Part shown: positions 27,810-36,330 of the stretch, piece by piece
How positions within the stretch are numbered: position 1 is the first letter of the stretch
Layout: each line of letters opens with the position of its first letter
NCBI GenBank assembly: GCA_026197095.1
Contig: JAPHTF010000099.1
Span: forward strand, 1 to 58,828
Reading direction: 5' to 3'
DNA: 58,828 nucleotides
Source: Gammaproteobacteria bacterium
Lineage (GTDB): Bacteria; Pseudomonadota; Gammaproteobacteria; UBA6429; Thiohalophilaceae
Notes under the pieces: generated by a model
Database searches by the model: none
Told to the model about the DNA's origin: nothing
Seen by the model: only the letters and a program-made list of their open reading frames with translations
Program-made: the position numbers and the translations under genes

Positions 27810-29036
27810 ATGACACAAGAAAGAAATATTGATTTTAAAAAATTCCCGGTCGCAGGTATACGCTTAGGTGTTGCCTGTGCAGGCATTAAAAAAGGTAAAT
27901 CTACTTCAGATCGCAGTGACCTTGTTTTAATTGAAATCGCTGAAAATTCACATACTGTGGCTGTTTTTACACAAAATGCATTTTGTGCAGCACCTGTCGT
28001 TATTTCGAAAAAACATTTAACTCTATCTTCACCCCGTTATTTATTAGTGAATACAGGTAATGCAAATGCCGGCACAGGTGAGCAGGGCATTGATGATGCA
28101 ATCTCATGTTGTGACATGGTTGCGAATGTTGCTTCAGTTAAAACTTCTGAAGTCTTACCTTTTTCCACGGGGGTTATTGGCGAATATTTGCCAGTGAGTA
28201 AATTTCAAAAAGCTATTAATAGTGCTTACGAAAACCTGTCAGAAGATAATTGGGAAAGTGCCGCTAAAGGAATTTTGACAACGGATACTGTTGTTAAAGC
28301 CTTCACACGTAGTCTCAATATTAATAATCAAACTATAACAATCAGTGGTATTGCCAAAGGTTCTGGCATGATTCGGCCTGATATGGCTACTATGCTTGCG
28401 TATATCGCAACTGATGCAAAGCTTGGGCAGGGATTATTGCAAAATTGTTTGCTTGATGCTGTAAACCATTCGTTTAACAGGATTACAGTTGATGGTGATA
28501 CTTCTACTAATGATTCCGCTATATTAATTGCAACAGGTCAGTCAGGCCTGGAATTGGCAAAGGATAGCGCTGAACTTTCGGCTTTTCAGGGCGCATTAAC
28601 AGAAATTTGTGAAGAACTTGCCAAAGACATAGTACGTGATGGTGAAGGTGCAACAAAACTTATTTCTATAGCTGTTAGCGGCTGTAAAGATGACAAAGAG
28701 GCAAAGGATGTTGCGTTTACCGTTGCTCATTCTCCTCTGGTGAAAACAGCTTTTTTTGCTAGTGACCCAAACTGGGGAAGGATACTTGCTGCAGTAGGAC
28801 GAGCCGGTGTAACAGACTTTGATTTATCTAAAGTTAATATTGCCTTAGATGATGTTTATATCGTTCGCGATGGTGGTAAAGCGAGTGATTATAGTGAAGA
28901 GAGAGGCCAGAAAGTCATGGATAAAAGTGATATTACTATTCATATAGATCTTGGTCGCGGAGACAAAGAAATTATGGTTTGGACATGTGACTTTTCGTAT
29001 GACTATGTTCGGATTAATGCTGAATATCGTACTTAA
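27810..29036 (+). CDS. argJ: Bifunctional ornithine acetyltransferase / N-acetylglutamate synthase ArgJ
   Basis: ArgJ transfers acetyl from N-acetylornithine to glutamate, recycling it in arginine synthesis; bifunctional forms also use acetyl-CoA. The autoprocessing site is seen in RPDMATMLAYIATDA, where the Thr before Met-Leu becomes the nucleophile of the beta chain. TGNANAGTG and DPNWGRILAAVGRAG are other family motifs. I place the start at ATG 27810 (408 residues; GGTGA at 27800-27804). An upstream TTG at 27771 would add 13 residues not seen in homologues. The secA-argJ-mutT order is common in gammaproteobacteria. Confidence 0.95.
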   Translation: MTQERNIDFKKFPVAGIRLGVACAGIKKGKSTSDRSDLVLIEIAENSHTVAVFTQNAFCAAPVVISKKHLTLSSPRYLLVNTGNANAGTGEQGIDDAISCCDMVANVASVKTSEVLPFSTGVIGEYLPVSKFQKAINSAYENLSEDNWESAAKGILTTDTVVKAFTRSLNINNQTITISGIAKGSGMIRPDMATMLAYIATDAKLGQGLLQNCLLDAVNHSFNRITVDGDTSTNDSAILIATGQSGLELAKDSAELSAFQGALTEICEELAKDIVRDGEGATKLISIAVSGCKDDKEAKDVAFTVAHSPLVKTAFFASDPNWGRILAAVGRAGVTDFDLSKVNIALDDVYIVRDGGKASDYSEERGQKVMDKSDITIHIDLGRGDKEIMVWTCDFSYDYVRINAEYRT

Positions 29037-29074
29037 TTGAAAGAAATATATAGATGTTTCATATAATTTAAGTT

Positions 29075-30034
29075 ATGTCCTTTTTAAAAAAAGTTCATGT
29101 TGCCGTTGCCGTTATTAAAAATCAACATGGGCAAATCTTTATTGCTAAACGCCCGAAAGATTCCCATCAAGGTGGTTTGTGGGAATTTCCCGGTGGCAAA
29201 GTTGAAAATAATGAGACTGTTTTAGCTGCGTTAAAACGAGAGTTAGTTGAAGAAGTTGGAATATCCTTAGTACATGCTTCTTCCTTAATACGAATACACC
29301 ATGATTATACGGATAAATCTGTTTTATTAGATGTGTGGTGTGTAGATAACTTTGCAGGAAAAGCCTTTGGTAAAGAAGGCCAAAAAACTTGTTGGGTGAA
29401 TGTTGATGACTTAGCTGCGTATGATTTTCCTGATGCAAATTTGCCTATTATCAAAGCACTTAATTTACCAGATCGATATATGATTACAGGCAAGTTTGAT
29501 AGTGAAGCAGAATTGTTATCTCGCATTCAATCAGGATTAGAACAAGGAATCAAACTTATTCAGTTTCGTGCTCCCGGTTTAGATGAAGATGTCTATTTTA
29601 ACTATGCTGAAAAAATATATTCAGCCTGTCAAGAAAAAAAATCAAAGCTATTCTTAAATACGTCATATGAAAAGTTTAGAAAATTTTATGCTGCTAAATT
29701 TAGTCATGGCTTACATTTAAATTCAGAAGAAATAGCATTATACACCTCTGAAAATAAAGATGAAGAATTGTTAACTTCAACATCAATACATAATTATGAT
29801 GAGTTGCTAATGGCTGAAGAAAAGAATATTGATTTTGCGGTATTATCGCCTGTTAATAAAACATTATCACATCCAGATTCAGTACCGATTGGCTGGGAAT
29901 ATTTTAAAGAGTTAACCGATAAAACGAACATGCCTGTTTTTGCGCTTGGTGGTATGACTGAGAAGGATATAATTATAGCAAAAGAACATGGAGGACACGG
30001 TATAGCCTCTATCGGAGCATTCTGGAAAAGTTAA
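29075..30034 (+). CDS. Nudix hydrolase (MutT-like) fused to a ThiE/TenI-like domain
   Basis: 319 residues with two domains. Residues 1-130 are a MutT-type Nudix hydrolase with the complete Nudix box at 40-62 (GGKVENNET...REL.EEVGI), expected to clean 8-oxo-dGTP from the nucleotide pool. Residues about 135-319 resemble thiamine monophosphate synthase/TenI barrels (KLIQFRAPGLDED, HGLHLNSEE, SIHNYDELLMAEEKNIDFAVLSPV, VFALGGMTEKDI). This fusion is known in other gammaproteobacteria next to argJ. The role of the ThiE-like half is not established, and I cannot confirm that it is catalytic. Confidence 0.88.
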   Translation: MSFLKKVHVAVAVIKNQHGQIFIAKRPKDSHQGGLWEFPGGKVENNETVLAALKRELVEEVGISLVHASSLIRIHHDYTDKSVLLDVWCVDNFAGKAFGKEGQKTCWVNVDDLAAYDFPDANLPIIKALNLPDRYMITGKFDSEAELLSRIQSGLEQGIKLIQFRAPGLDEDVYFNYAEKIYSACQEKKSKLFLNTSYEKFRKFYAAKFSHGLHLNSEEIALYTSENKDEELLTSTSIHNYDELLMAEEKNIDFAVLSPVNKTLSHPDSVPIGWEYFKELTDKTNMPVFALGGMTEKDIIIAKEHGGHGIASIGAFWKS

Positions 30035-30043
30035 TACACATTT

Positions 30044-30535
30044 ATGACTAGATTAAACAAGATTATAATAATCGCACTACTGATAATGGGCATAACAGTT
30101 TCAATTTCTATCCTGCCTCTTAAAAATGAAAATAAAGAATACATAGTTACTGCTCTACCGGATAGCGCCTGCAACGCTCAAGAAAAAATATGCAGAGTAG
30201 ATTCTGATAAATTCAGTCTGGAAATAGTATATGACAAAAATATTTTTTATTTAAAACCATTTAGTGTTTCAGTTTGGACTGAAAATAATGATGGCTTTGG
30301 TGTTGAGTCAATTTCAATTGATTTTAAAATGAAAAATATGGATATGGGTATTAATCGTTTTAAGTTATCAAAAGAAGGCAGTCCAATCAGAAATAAACAA
30401 AAGTGGAAAGGGAATGCTCTATTGCCAGTTTGTGTTAGCGGACGCGCAGATTGGTTTTCAGAGTTAGAGGTAGCGACAAAGCAAAAAAAATATATATTAG
30501 CATTTCCAATATTGGTGAGACAAACAGCTAATTAA
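30044..30535 (+). CDS. Unknown membrane-anchored or secreted protein
   Basis: 163 residues. The N-terminus has a hydrophobic helix at about 7-25 ([18 protein letters not shown]), a signal anchor or signal peptide, followed by a beta-rich domain of about 130 residues. Cys residues at CNAQEKIC could form a disulphide. The middle segment ([22 protein letters not shown]) with Met-rich MKNMDMG, then [10 protein letters not shown], recalls FixH/YtkA-type Ig-like domains, but I am not sure of this. It starts 9 nt after mutT-thiE, so probably shares its transcript, and its stop overlaps the yacG stop on the other strand by 4 bp. Confidence 0.65.
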   Translation: MTRLNKIIIIALLIMGITVSISILPLKNENKEYIVTALPDSACNAQEKICRVDSDKFSLEIVYDKNIFYLKPFSVSVWTENNDGFGVESISIDFKMKNMDMGINRFKLSKEGSPIRNKQKWKGNALLPVCVSGRADWFSELEVATKQKKYILAFPILVRQTAN

Positions 30536-30735
30536 AAACTATCTATATCTTCACTACTGGAGAATGGAAACTCTTCTGTGGTTGGTATAGTTTCATCGGC
30601 TATAGCATGTTTTTCACTTGCCCAATCCCCTAAATCAATTAAACGGCAGCGTTCACTACAGAATGGTCTGAATGCAGATAGTTCTGACCATTCTACCTGC
30701 TTTTGGCATGCAGGACATTTGACAATTGTATTCAT
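30532..30735 (-). CDS. yacG: DNA gyrase inhibitor YacG (zinc protein)
   Basis: 67 residues from the ATG at 30735, which overlaps the zapD stop as ATGA; a longer reading from 30747 is less likely. YacG is a small zinc-finger protein that binds GyrB and inhibits gyrase in E. coli. Zinc ligands Cys7, Cys10, Cys26 and Cys30 (CPAC ... CSERC) and the following [11 protein letters not shown] are the family signature. It closes the pilBCD-coaE-zapD-yacG block. The acidic Ser/Glu-rich tail is usual. Confidence 0.93.
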   Translation of the reverse strand: MNTIVKCPACQKQVEWSELSAFRPFCSERCRLIDLGDWASEKHAIADETIPTTEEFPFSSSEDIDSF

Positions 30736-31499
30736 ATCGCACAACAAACAAGCTGAAAATTAACATCTTCCATAGCTTGAATTGGACGCTTCCCATCCTG
30801 GGGCAACATAAAACGTATTGAAAAACGCTGTTTCCCAGCACTGATTTCTGGAAAATATTCTGATTCCCGATTTAAACCTACTCGAATTAGTTGCACGGGA
30901 GCATTGCTGTCAACATTTTGCTGGTAAAATCCTTTTTCAGCAATAATTTTTGCAGGTGAACTGCTTTCTCGAGTGATATCTAAAATTAAGCTTATCGGAT
31001 GCGAAATAATTTCAAGTTTTTCCAGCCAGTTTTCTAGCTTTCCGATACGATACTCTGGCGGCTGTTGTAACCAGTGGTGTAGATAGGGAATATCAAAATT
31101 ACATGTTCCACCAACAATACTGCTACGCTGTCTTAAGCTATTTAATAATTCATGGTCACGAATGTTTTGTCCTAACTGACCATTAAAATCCAAAATATTT
31201 TGTTGCGATGTTTCTATTTGCTTCAGGATGTTATTAAGCTGTTCTTTATCAACGCCTGCGAGATTCGATAACGCAGATAACGTTTTTTCCTGACGTTCCA
31301 GTTCTTTTAATAATTCAGTTTTTAGATCATTGCGGGATAAAATATCCAGAATAGTGGTAATGCTACTTAATGTAGAACGACTATCCCATATTGAATAACC
31401 TCGCAATGTGTATGCGGCATGCTTAAACAGATGCTCAAGACGAAGAAAACTTCGCATTCTCTCATTTAAAGGTTGTTCGTAAAATATTGTGTCGCTCAT
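30732..31499 (-). CDS. zapD: Cell division protein ZapD
   Basis: 255 residues (E. coli 247). ZapD (YacF, DUF1342) is a cytoplasmic FtsZ-bundling protein that stabilises the Z ring. The sequence has the typical start [20 protein letters not shown] and core motifs [19 protein letters not shown]. It lies 82 nt after coaE and overlaps yacG by 4 nt. This places a Z-ring factor in the pilus block, an arrangement conserved in gammaproteobacteria. Confidence 0.94.
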   Translation of the reverse strand: MSDTIFYEQPLNERMRSFLRLEHLFKHAAYTLRGYSIWDSRSTLSSITTILDILSRNDLKTELLKELERQEKTLSALSNLAGVDKEQLNNILKQIETSQQNILDFNGQLGQNIRDHELLNSLRQRSSIVGGTCNFDIPYLHHWLQQPPEYRIGKLENWLEKLEIISHPISLILDITRESSSPAKIIAEKGFYQQNVDSNAPVQLIRVGLNRESEYFPEISAGKQRFSIRFMLPQDGKRPIQAMEDVNFQLVCCAI

Positions 31500-31581
31500 A
31501 ATTTATACTATGCTTTACTTATACAGGGATTTTGAGTGAGTTAAAGAAAATTATCAACTATTCGTTCTTAAACAGAATATC

Positions 31582-32184
31582 TTACTTAGAGAGTTTAAGA
31601 TATTTTTTGTGCAAAAGTTCAACTTTTTCTTTTAGCGAGGCTAAATTATTTACATTTTCTAAAACATCATCCGCGGCCTCTAGACGAGTCTGGCGCGACA
31701 CCTGACTTGCCATAATATTTTCTACTGCTGCACGATCGCAGTTATCTCTGTTTTGTACTCGGCTTTTTTGTATTTCTTCTTGTGCATCAATGACGAGGAC
31801 TCGATCAAATGTAACGGTTTTTTTTTGCAACGAGTTTTCTAATAAAAGTGGCACTACAACAATACAGTAAGGTGATGATAGTTCTGACAGCCGCAATTTA
31901 ACTTCTTCCCAGATTAAAGGGTGAAGAATATTTTCTAGTTGTAAGCGTTTTTTTTCTGATGAAAATATAATCTGTCGGAGTGTTTGGCGATTTATACTTT
32001 TGTTTTTAGCTAGTATTTTTTCACCAAAGGTATTTATGATTTCAGTATACGCGGGTTTGCCTTGCTCAACCAGCTCTCGAGAAATAATATCAGTATCGAT
32101 TACAGGAACATTCTTTGATTGGAATATTTCAGAAACAGTTGATTTACCACTGCCAATTCCACCTGTTAAAGCAATAACAAGCAT
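31582..32184 (-). CDS. coaE: Dephospho-CoA kinase CoaE
   Basis: 200 residues (E. coli 206). CoaE phosphorylates the 3'-hydroxyl of dephospho-CoA with ATP, the last step of coenzyme A synthesis. The P-loop GGIGSGKS is at 8-15, followed by VPVIDTDIISRELVEQG, HPLIWEEV, VVVPLLLE and QNRDNCDR lid residues. It starts 8 nt after pilD in the same orientation. Confidence 0.95.
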   Translation of the reverse strand: MLVIALTGGIGSGKSTVSEIFQSKNVPVIDTDIISRELVEQGKPAYTEIINTFGEKILAKNKSINRQTLRQIIFSSEKKRLQLENILHPLIWEEVKLRLSELSSPYCIVVVPLLLENSLQKKTVTFDRVLVIDAQEEIQKSRVQNRDNCDRAAVENIMASQVSRQTRLEAADDVLENVNNLASLKEKVELLHKKYLKLSK

Positions 32185-32192
32185 GTTTTTTC

Positions 32193-33083
32193 TTAACTAA
32201 TCCAGTTTAAATAGGATTGATTAATTTCTGTTCCCCAGAGTAAAACAATCCAGCCAGCAATAGCTAAATAAGGGCCAAAAGGTATAGGGATCTCGCGTTG
32301 GTGCTTTTTAAGTAATATAAGTGAAATACCAATAATAGAACCGACGAGAGAAGAAAGAATAATGATTGCGGGAAGAAATTGCCAACCTATCCAGGCGCCT
32401 AAAAGTGCAAGTAATTTAAAATCTCCGTAACCCATACCTTCCTTTTTGGTAAGGAGTTTAAATAGGTGATAAACACCCCAAAGAACAAGGTAGCCAGCTA
32501 CTGCACCAATAATGGCTGAGTTAATATCAGTAAAAGTATTGCTTAAATTTAGCAGTAAACCTAACCACAAAAACGGCAGTGTAATTTGATCGGGCAAATA
32601 CTGGGTATCATAGTCGATAAAAGAAAGTGAAATGAGTGCCCATGAAAGTATAATTCCTGAGAATCCTGTAAGTGAAAATCCAAATTTCCAGGCACATATC
32701 GCCGCTAAAGTTGCGCTCAATAGTTCAACAAAAGGATAGCGAAAAGATATGGGTGTTTTACAGTTCGAACATTTTGCTTTAAGGAAAAGGTAGCTTATAA
32801 CAGGGATATTTTCCCATGCACGGATTTTATGCTGACAAACAGGACAGGTTGAATCAGGCTGAACCAGGTTAAAGGGTTCAGGAGGTTCATTACTTGTATC
32901 AAGCCTGATTTCTGCTTTGTAATTTTCTTCCAGATAGTTACAGCAGTCTTTACGCCATTCTCTTTTAAAAATAATAGGTAGGCGATAAATGACAACATTC
33001 AAAAAACTGCCAACAAGTAGTCCAAGAATAATTACAGCTATAATATAAAAAGTCTGATTTTGCTGAAGTACATCAATAATCAT
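32193..33083 (-). CDS. pilD: Prepilin peptidase / N-methyltransferase PilD
   Basis: 296 residues. PilD is an inner-membrane aspartic protease that removes the leader of type IV pilins and methylates the new N-terminal Phe. It carries two cytoplasmic Cys pairs (Cys80, Cys83, Cys105, Cys108), DYDTQYLPD (catalytic Asp at about 157-159) and GYGD with Asp221, the GxGD protease motif. About seven membrane helices follow the first anchor. Besides the pilins here, it is the likely processor of GspH, I, J and K, since no separate gspO is seen. Confidence 0.95.
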   Translation of the reverse strand: MIIDVLQQNQTFYIIAVIILGLLVGSFLNVVIYRLPIIFKREWRKDCCNYLEENYKAEIRLDTSNEPPEPFNLVQPDSTCPVCQHKIRAWENIPVISYLFLKAKCSNCKTPISFRYPFVELLSATLAAICAWKFGFSLTGFSGIILSWALISLSFIDYDTQYLPDQITLPFLWLGLLLNLSNTFTDINSAIIGAVAGYLVLWGVYHLFKLLTKKEGMGYGDFKLLALLGAWIGWQFLPAIIILSSLVGSIIGISLILLKKHQREIPIPFGPYLAIAGWIVLLWGTEINQSYLNWIS

Positions 33084-33107
33084 TGAAAAATATTTTATTG
33101 TAGTTGT

Positions 33108-34334
33108 CTAGCTAACTACTTTACCCATTTGGAAGATAGGTAAGTACATGGCAATAACCAGGCCACCAATCACGACACCAAGGAATGCCATGATCATAGG
33201 TTCTAATAATGCAGTTAAATTATCTACGGCATCATCCACTTCTGCTTCATAGAAATCAGCAACTTTTGATAGCATCGTATCAACTGAGCCCGCCTCTTCA
33301 CCAATAGCTGTCATTTGCACAACCATATGTGGAAATAACTTTGCTTGTTTCATTGCGGTATTAATTTGAGTACCAGTAGAAACCTCATCTCGCATTTTTA
33401 GTACTGCTTCTTTGTAAACGACATTGCCAACAGCTCCTGATACTGAATCCATTGCCTCAACAAGCGGAACACCAGCGGCAAACATTGTGGATAAAGTACG
33501 TGCATATCGTGCTATTGCCGCCTTGTGTAAAATTGATCCAATAACGGGTGCTTTAAGTAAATATTTATCTAAAAATATATTAAAAGCTTTGGAACGCTTT
33601 TTTGCTTCAAGACCCGTTTTGACAACTATACCTATACCAGCAAATAGTGCCCACCAATAGGCTTGCATCCATTCTGACATTTTTACAACAAATTTTGTCA
33701 TTGCTGGTAGATCTGCACCGAAGCCTGAAAAAAGTTGTTCAAATTGAGGGATAACAAAAATCAATAGAATAACAGTAATAATAAATGCGACTACCATGAT
33801 TGCCATTGGATACGTCATCGCTTTTTTAATTTTTCCTTTAATGGCTTCCGTTTTTTCTTTGTAGGTGGCTATTTTATCCAGGATGCTATCAAGAATACCT
33901 GCATGCTCGCCTGCCTGTACTAAATTACAAAAAAGTTCATCAAACTGTAATGGGTGTTTAGCCAAAGCTTCAGAAAGAGTGGTTCCGCCTTCAATATCAT
34001 TTTTCACTGCATTCAAGAGATTAGACATGCCTTGGTTCTCATGTCCTTTTCCTATTATTTCAAATGACTGAACCAGCGGTACGCCAGAGTCCATCATGGT
34101 TGCAAGCTGGCGGGCAAAAATAGATATATCTGACGGAGTGATCTTGGTTTTACCGCCTCCACCAAATAATGGTTTTGGTTTCTTTCGAACTTTAGTTGGA
34201 TTAACACCCTGACGACGAAGATCAGCTTTTACCAGAGCTACACTTGCACCCATAGTTTCACCTTGAGTTTTCTGGCCTTTACTGTCTTTGCCTTCCCAGA
34301 TGAACGTTTCTTTTTTTGCTGCTTTTGTTGCCAT
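33108..34334 (-). CDS. pilC: Type IV pilus inner-membrane platform protein PilC
   Basis: 408 residues, GspF/PilC family. PilC is the membrane platform that couples PilB to pilin assembly. Two repeated cytoplasmic GspF domains are seen (FARQLATMMDSGVPLVQSFEII near 70-90, YARTLSTMFAAGVPLVEAMD near 275-295), each with membrane segments after it, and the C-terminus LLEPMIMAFLGVVIGGLVIAMYLPIF. It lies between pilB and pilD in the standard order. Confidence 0.96.
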   Translation of the reverse strand: MATKAAKKETFIWEGKDSKGQKTQGETMGASVALVKADLRRQGVNPTKVRKKPKPLFGGGGKTKITPSDISIFARQLATMMDSGVPLVQSFEIIGKGHENQGMSNLLNAVKNDIEGGTTLSEALAKHPLQFDELFCNLVQAGEHAGILDSILDKIATYKEKTEAIKGKIKKAMTYPMAIMVVAFIITVILLIFVIPQFEQLFSGFGADLPAMTKFVVKMSEWMQAYWWALFAGIGIVVKTGLEAKKRSKAFNIFLDKYLLKAPVIGSILHKAAIARYARTLSTMFAAGVPLVEAMDSVSGAVGNVVYKEAVLKMRDEVSTGTQINTAMKQAKLFPHMVVQMTAIGEEAGSVDTMLSKVADFYEAEVDDAVDNLTALLEPMIMAFLGVVIGGLVIAMYLPIFQMGKVVS

Positions 34335-34388
34335 ATTTATTATTATTCCTTAAGACAGAGGATTTTGTATAAATTATTCTTTCGATTC

Positions 34389-36104
34389 TTATTCTTTTGT
34401 AACACGATTAACTTCTTCTAAAGAGGTGTGGCCATCAAGAACTTTCTTTAATCCTGACTGGCGAAGATCACTTATACCTTCTTTTTGAGCTTGTTCTGCT
34501 AAATCTAATGATGTACAGCCTTCCATGATGAGTTTCCCAATTGCAGCTGAGATAGGCATAACTTGATATACACCAACACGCCCCTTATAGCCATTTGAAC
34601 ATTGATCACATCCTTGTGGGCCAAATATTTTTATACCCTTTGCTACTTGTGCTTCAGTAAAACCTTCTTCTAATAAAGCTTCTTTAGGTAGATCAGCCGG
34701 TTTTTTGCAATGGGTACATAAACGCCTGGCAAGACGTTGAGCAATAATTAAGTTTACAGCGGATGCAATATTAAAGGGCGGGATCCCCATGTTAACCATA
34801 CGCGTCAGAGTTTGTGGTGCATCATTGGTGTGCAAGGTTGAGAGTACCATATGGCCAGTTTGGGCTGCTTTAATAGCAATTTCAGCTGTTTCAAGGTCAC
34901 GGATTTCACCAACCAGTATTACATCAGGATCTTGACGTAAAAAGGCACGCAATGCGCTACCAAAATTAAGGCCGACTTTGGGATCAACATTTACCTGATT
35001 TACGCCAGCAAGATTGATTTCTACTGGATCCTCAGCCGTTGAAATATTGATTTCTGGTTGGTTAAGGATATTTACACCAGTATAAAGAGTAACTGTTTTA
35101 CCGCTACCCGTTGGGCCTGTAACCAGGAACATGCCATAGGGTTTATGCAGATTTTCTAACAATATTTTCTTTTGTTCAGGCTCAAAGCCTAAAGCGTCGA
35201 TCCCCATTTTGGCACTACTTGGGTCTAAAATACGTAATACAATTTTCTCTCCAAAGAGGGTTGGGCAGGTATTTACACGAAAATCAATGGCACGGCTTTT
35301 AGATAAATTAAGTTTAATACGACCATCTTGTGGAATACGTCGTTCTGAAATATCCATACGTGACATAACTTTAATACGGGCGGCTAAACGCATGCTCATA
35401 CCAAGAGGAGGGGAAGCAACTTCAGCTAATATTCCATCAGTTCTAAAACGTACTCGATAGCTTTTTTCGTAGGGTTCAAAGTGAATATCCGATGCCCCCT
35501 TATTAATTGCATCCAGTAGGACTTTATTTACGAAACGAACTACGGGTGTATCATCAACTTCAGAGTCTGATTGAGATTCTTTCGACGTTGCCTCTTCATC
35601 AATAAACTCAACATCATCAAGATCACTATCACCTAAATCACTTAAGCTAGTATCTGCCTCAGCAAGGTTTTTTTCGATAAAGGCCATGAGACGATCATCG
35701 CAAGCTAAAACGGCTTCTGTGGTCATACCTACATGAAATTTTATTTCATCTAAGGCCTGTAAATTAGTAGGGTCAGAAACCGCAACAAATAAACGGTTAC
35801 CACGTTTATATAACGGAATGGTGTGGTGTTGCCTAATGAGTTTTTCTTTAACTAGTTTTACAACTTCAGGTTCAATATCAACGACATCAATATCGACTAG
35901 CGGTACACCAAATTCTTCGGAGGCGGAGTGAGCTATTTTTTTTGCATCAGCGAGTTTATTTTCGACAAGAAAACTAACAAATGGAATTTTCTTTTTGGTG
36001 GCGGCTTCTAGAGCAGAAATAGCTTTTGCTTGCTCGAGAATGCCATCTTCTACGAGTTTGCGTGCTAGTCCACTTAATTGAGTTACTGCTGCTGCGGTAG
36101 CCAT
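34389..36104 (-). CDS. pilB: Type IV pilus assembly ATPase PilB
   Basis: 571 residues (usually about 566). PilB hydrolyses ATP to extend the pilus. N-terminal MshEN-like domain, then the Walker A GPTGSGKT at 330-337, Walker B ILVGEIRD at 396-403, His box GHMVLSTLHTND, and a zinc tetracysteine at Cys463, 466, 499 and 502. All motifs are intact. It is followed by pilC and pilD and is preceded by a 226-nt AT-rich gap. No pilT is present in the window. Confidence 0.97.
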   Translation of the reverse strand: MATAAAVTQLSGLARKLVEDGILEQAKAISALEAATKKKIPFVSFLVENKLADAKKIAHSASEEFGVPLVDIDVVDIEPEVVKLVKEKLIRQHHTIPLYKRGNRLFVAVSDPTNLQALDEIKFHVGMTTEAVLACDDRLMAFIEKNLAEADTSLSDLGDSDLDDVEFIDEEATSKESQSDSEVDDTPVVRFVNKVLLDAINKGASDIHFEPYEKSYRVRFRTDGILAEVASPPLGMSMRLAARIKVMSRMDISERRIPQDGRIKLNLSKSRAIDFRVNTCPTLFGEKIVLRILDPSSAKMGIDALGFEPEQKKILLENLHKPYGMFLVTGPTGSGKTVTLYTGVNILNQPEINISTAEDPVEINLAGVNQVNVDPKVGLNFGSALRAFLRQDPDVILVGEIRDLETAEIAIKAAQTGHMVLSTLHTNDAPQTLTRMVNMGIPPFNIASAVNLIIAQRLARRLCTHCKKPADLPKEALLEEGFTEAQVAKGIKIFGPQGCDQCSNGYKGRVGVYQVMPISAAIGKLIMEGCTSLDLAEQAQKEGISDLRQSGLKKVLDGHTSLEEVNRVTKE

Positions 36105-36330
36105 TAATTGTTAGTCTCTTATAATTTTGGTATAAATATTTATATATTAATGTATCTATGTATCGGCAAACTATCAATATAGATTAACGAGTTATATGGT
36201 TTTTTTGAACTAATTACTAAAATAATTTGTTATTTTCTAATAAATAAATTATATCTTCACTAAAGTTGTACCTAATTAATGTTTAAATATTAGTATTTAC
36301 TTATATTGGTGTGAGAAATATAATTTATGA
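36105..36330. other. AT-rich gap between the O-ligase gene and pilB
   Basis: 226 nt of very AT-rich DNA without an ORF or stable hairpin. On the reverse strand a TATAAT occurs at 36248-36253 (read as ATTATA on the plus strand), about 145 nt before the pilB ATG, but no convincing -35 box lies at the right spacing. A separate pilB promoter here is plausible and unproven. Confidence 0.3.
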
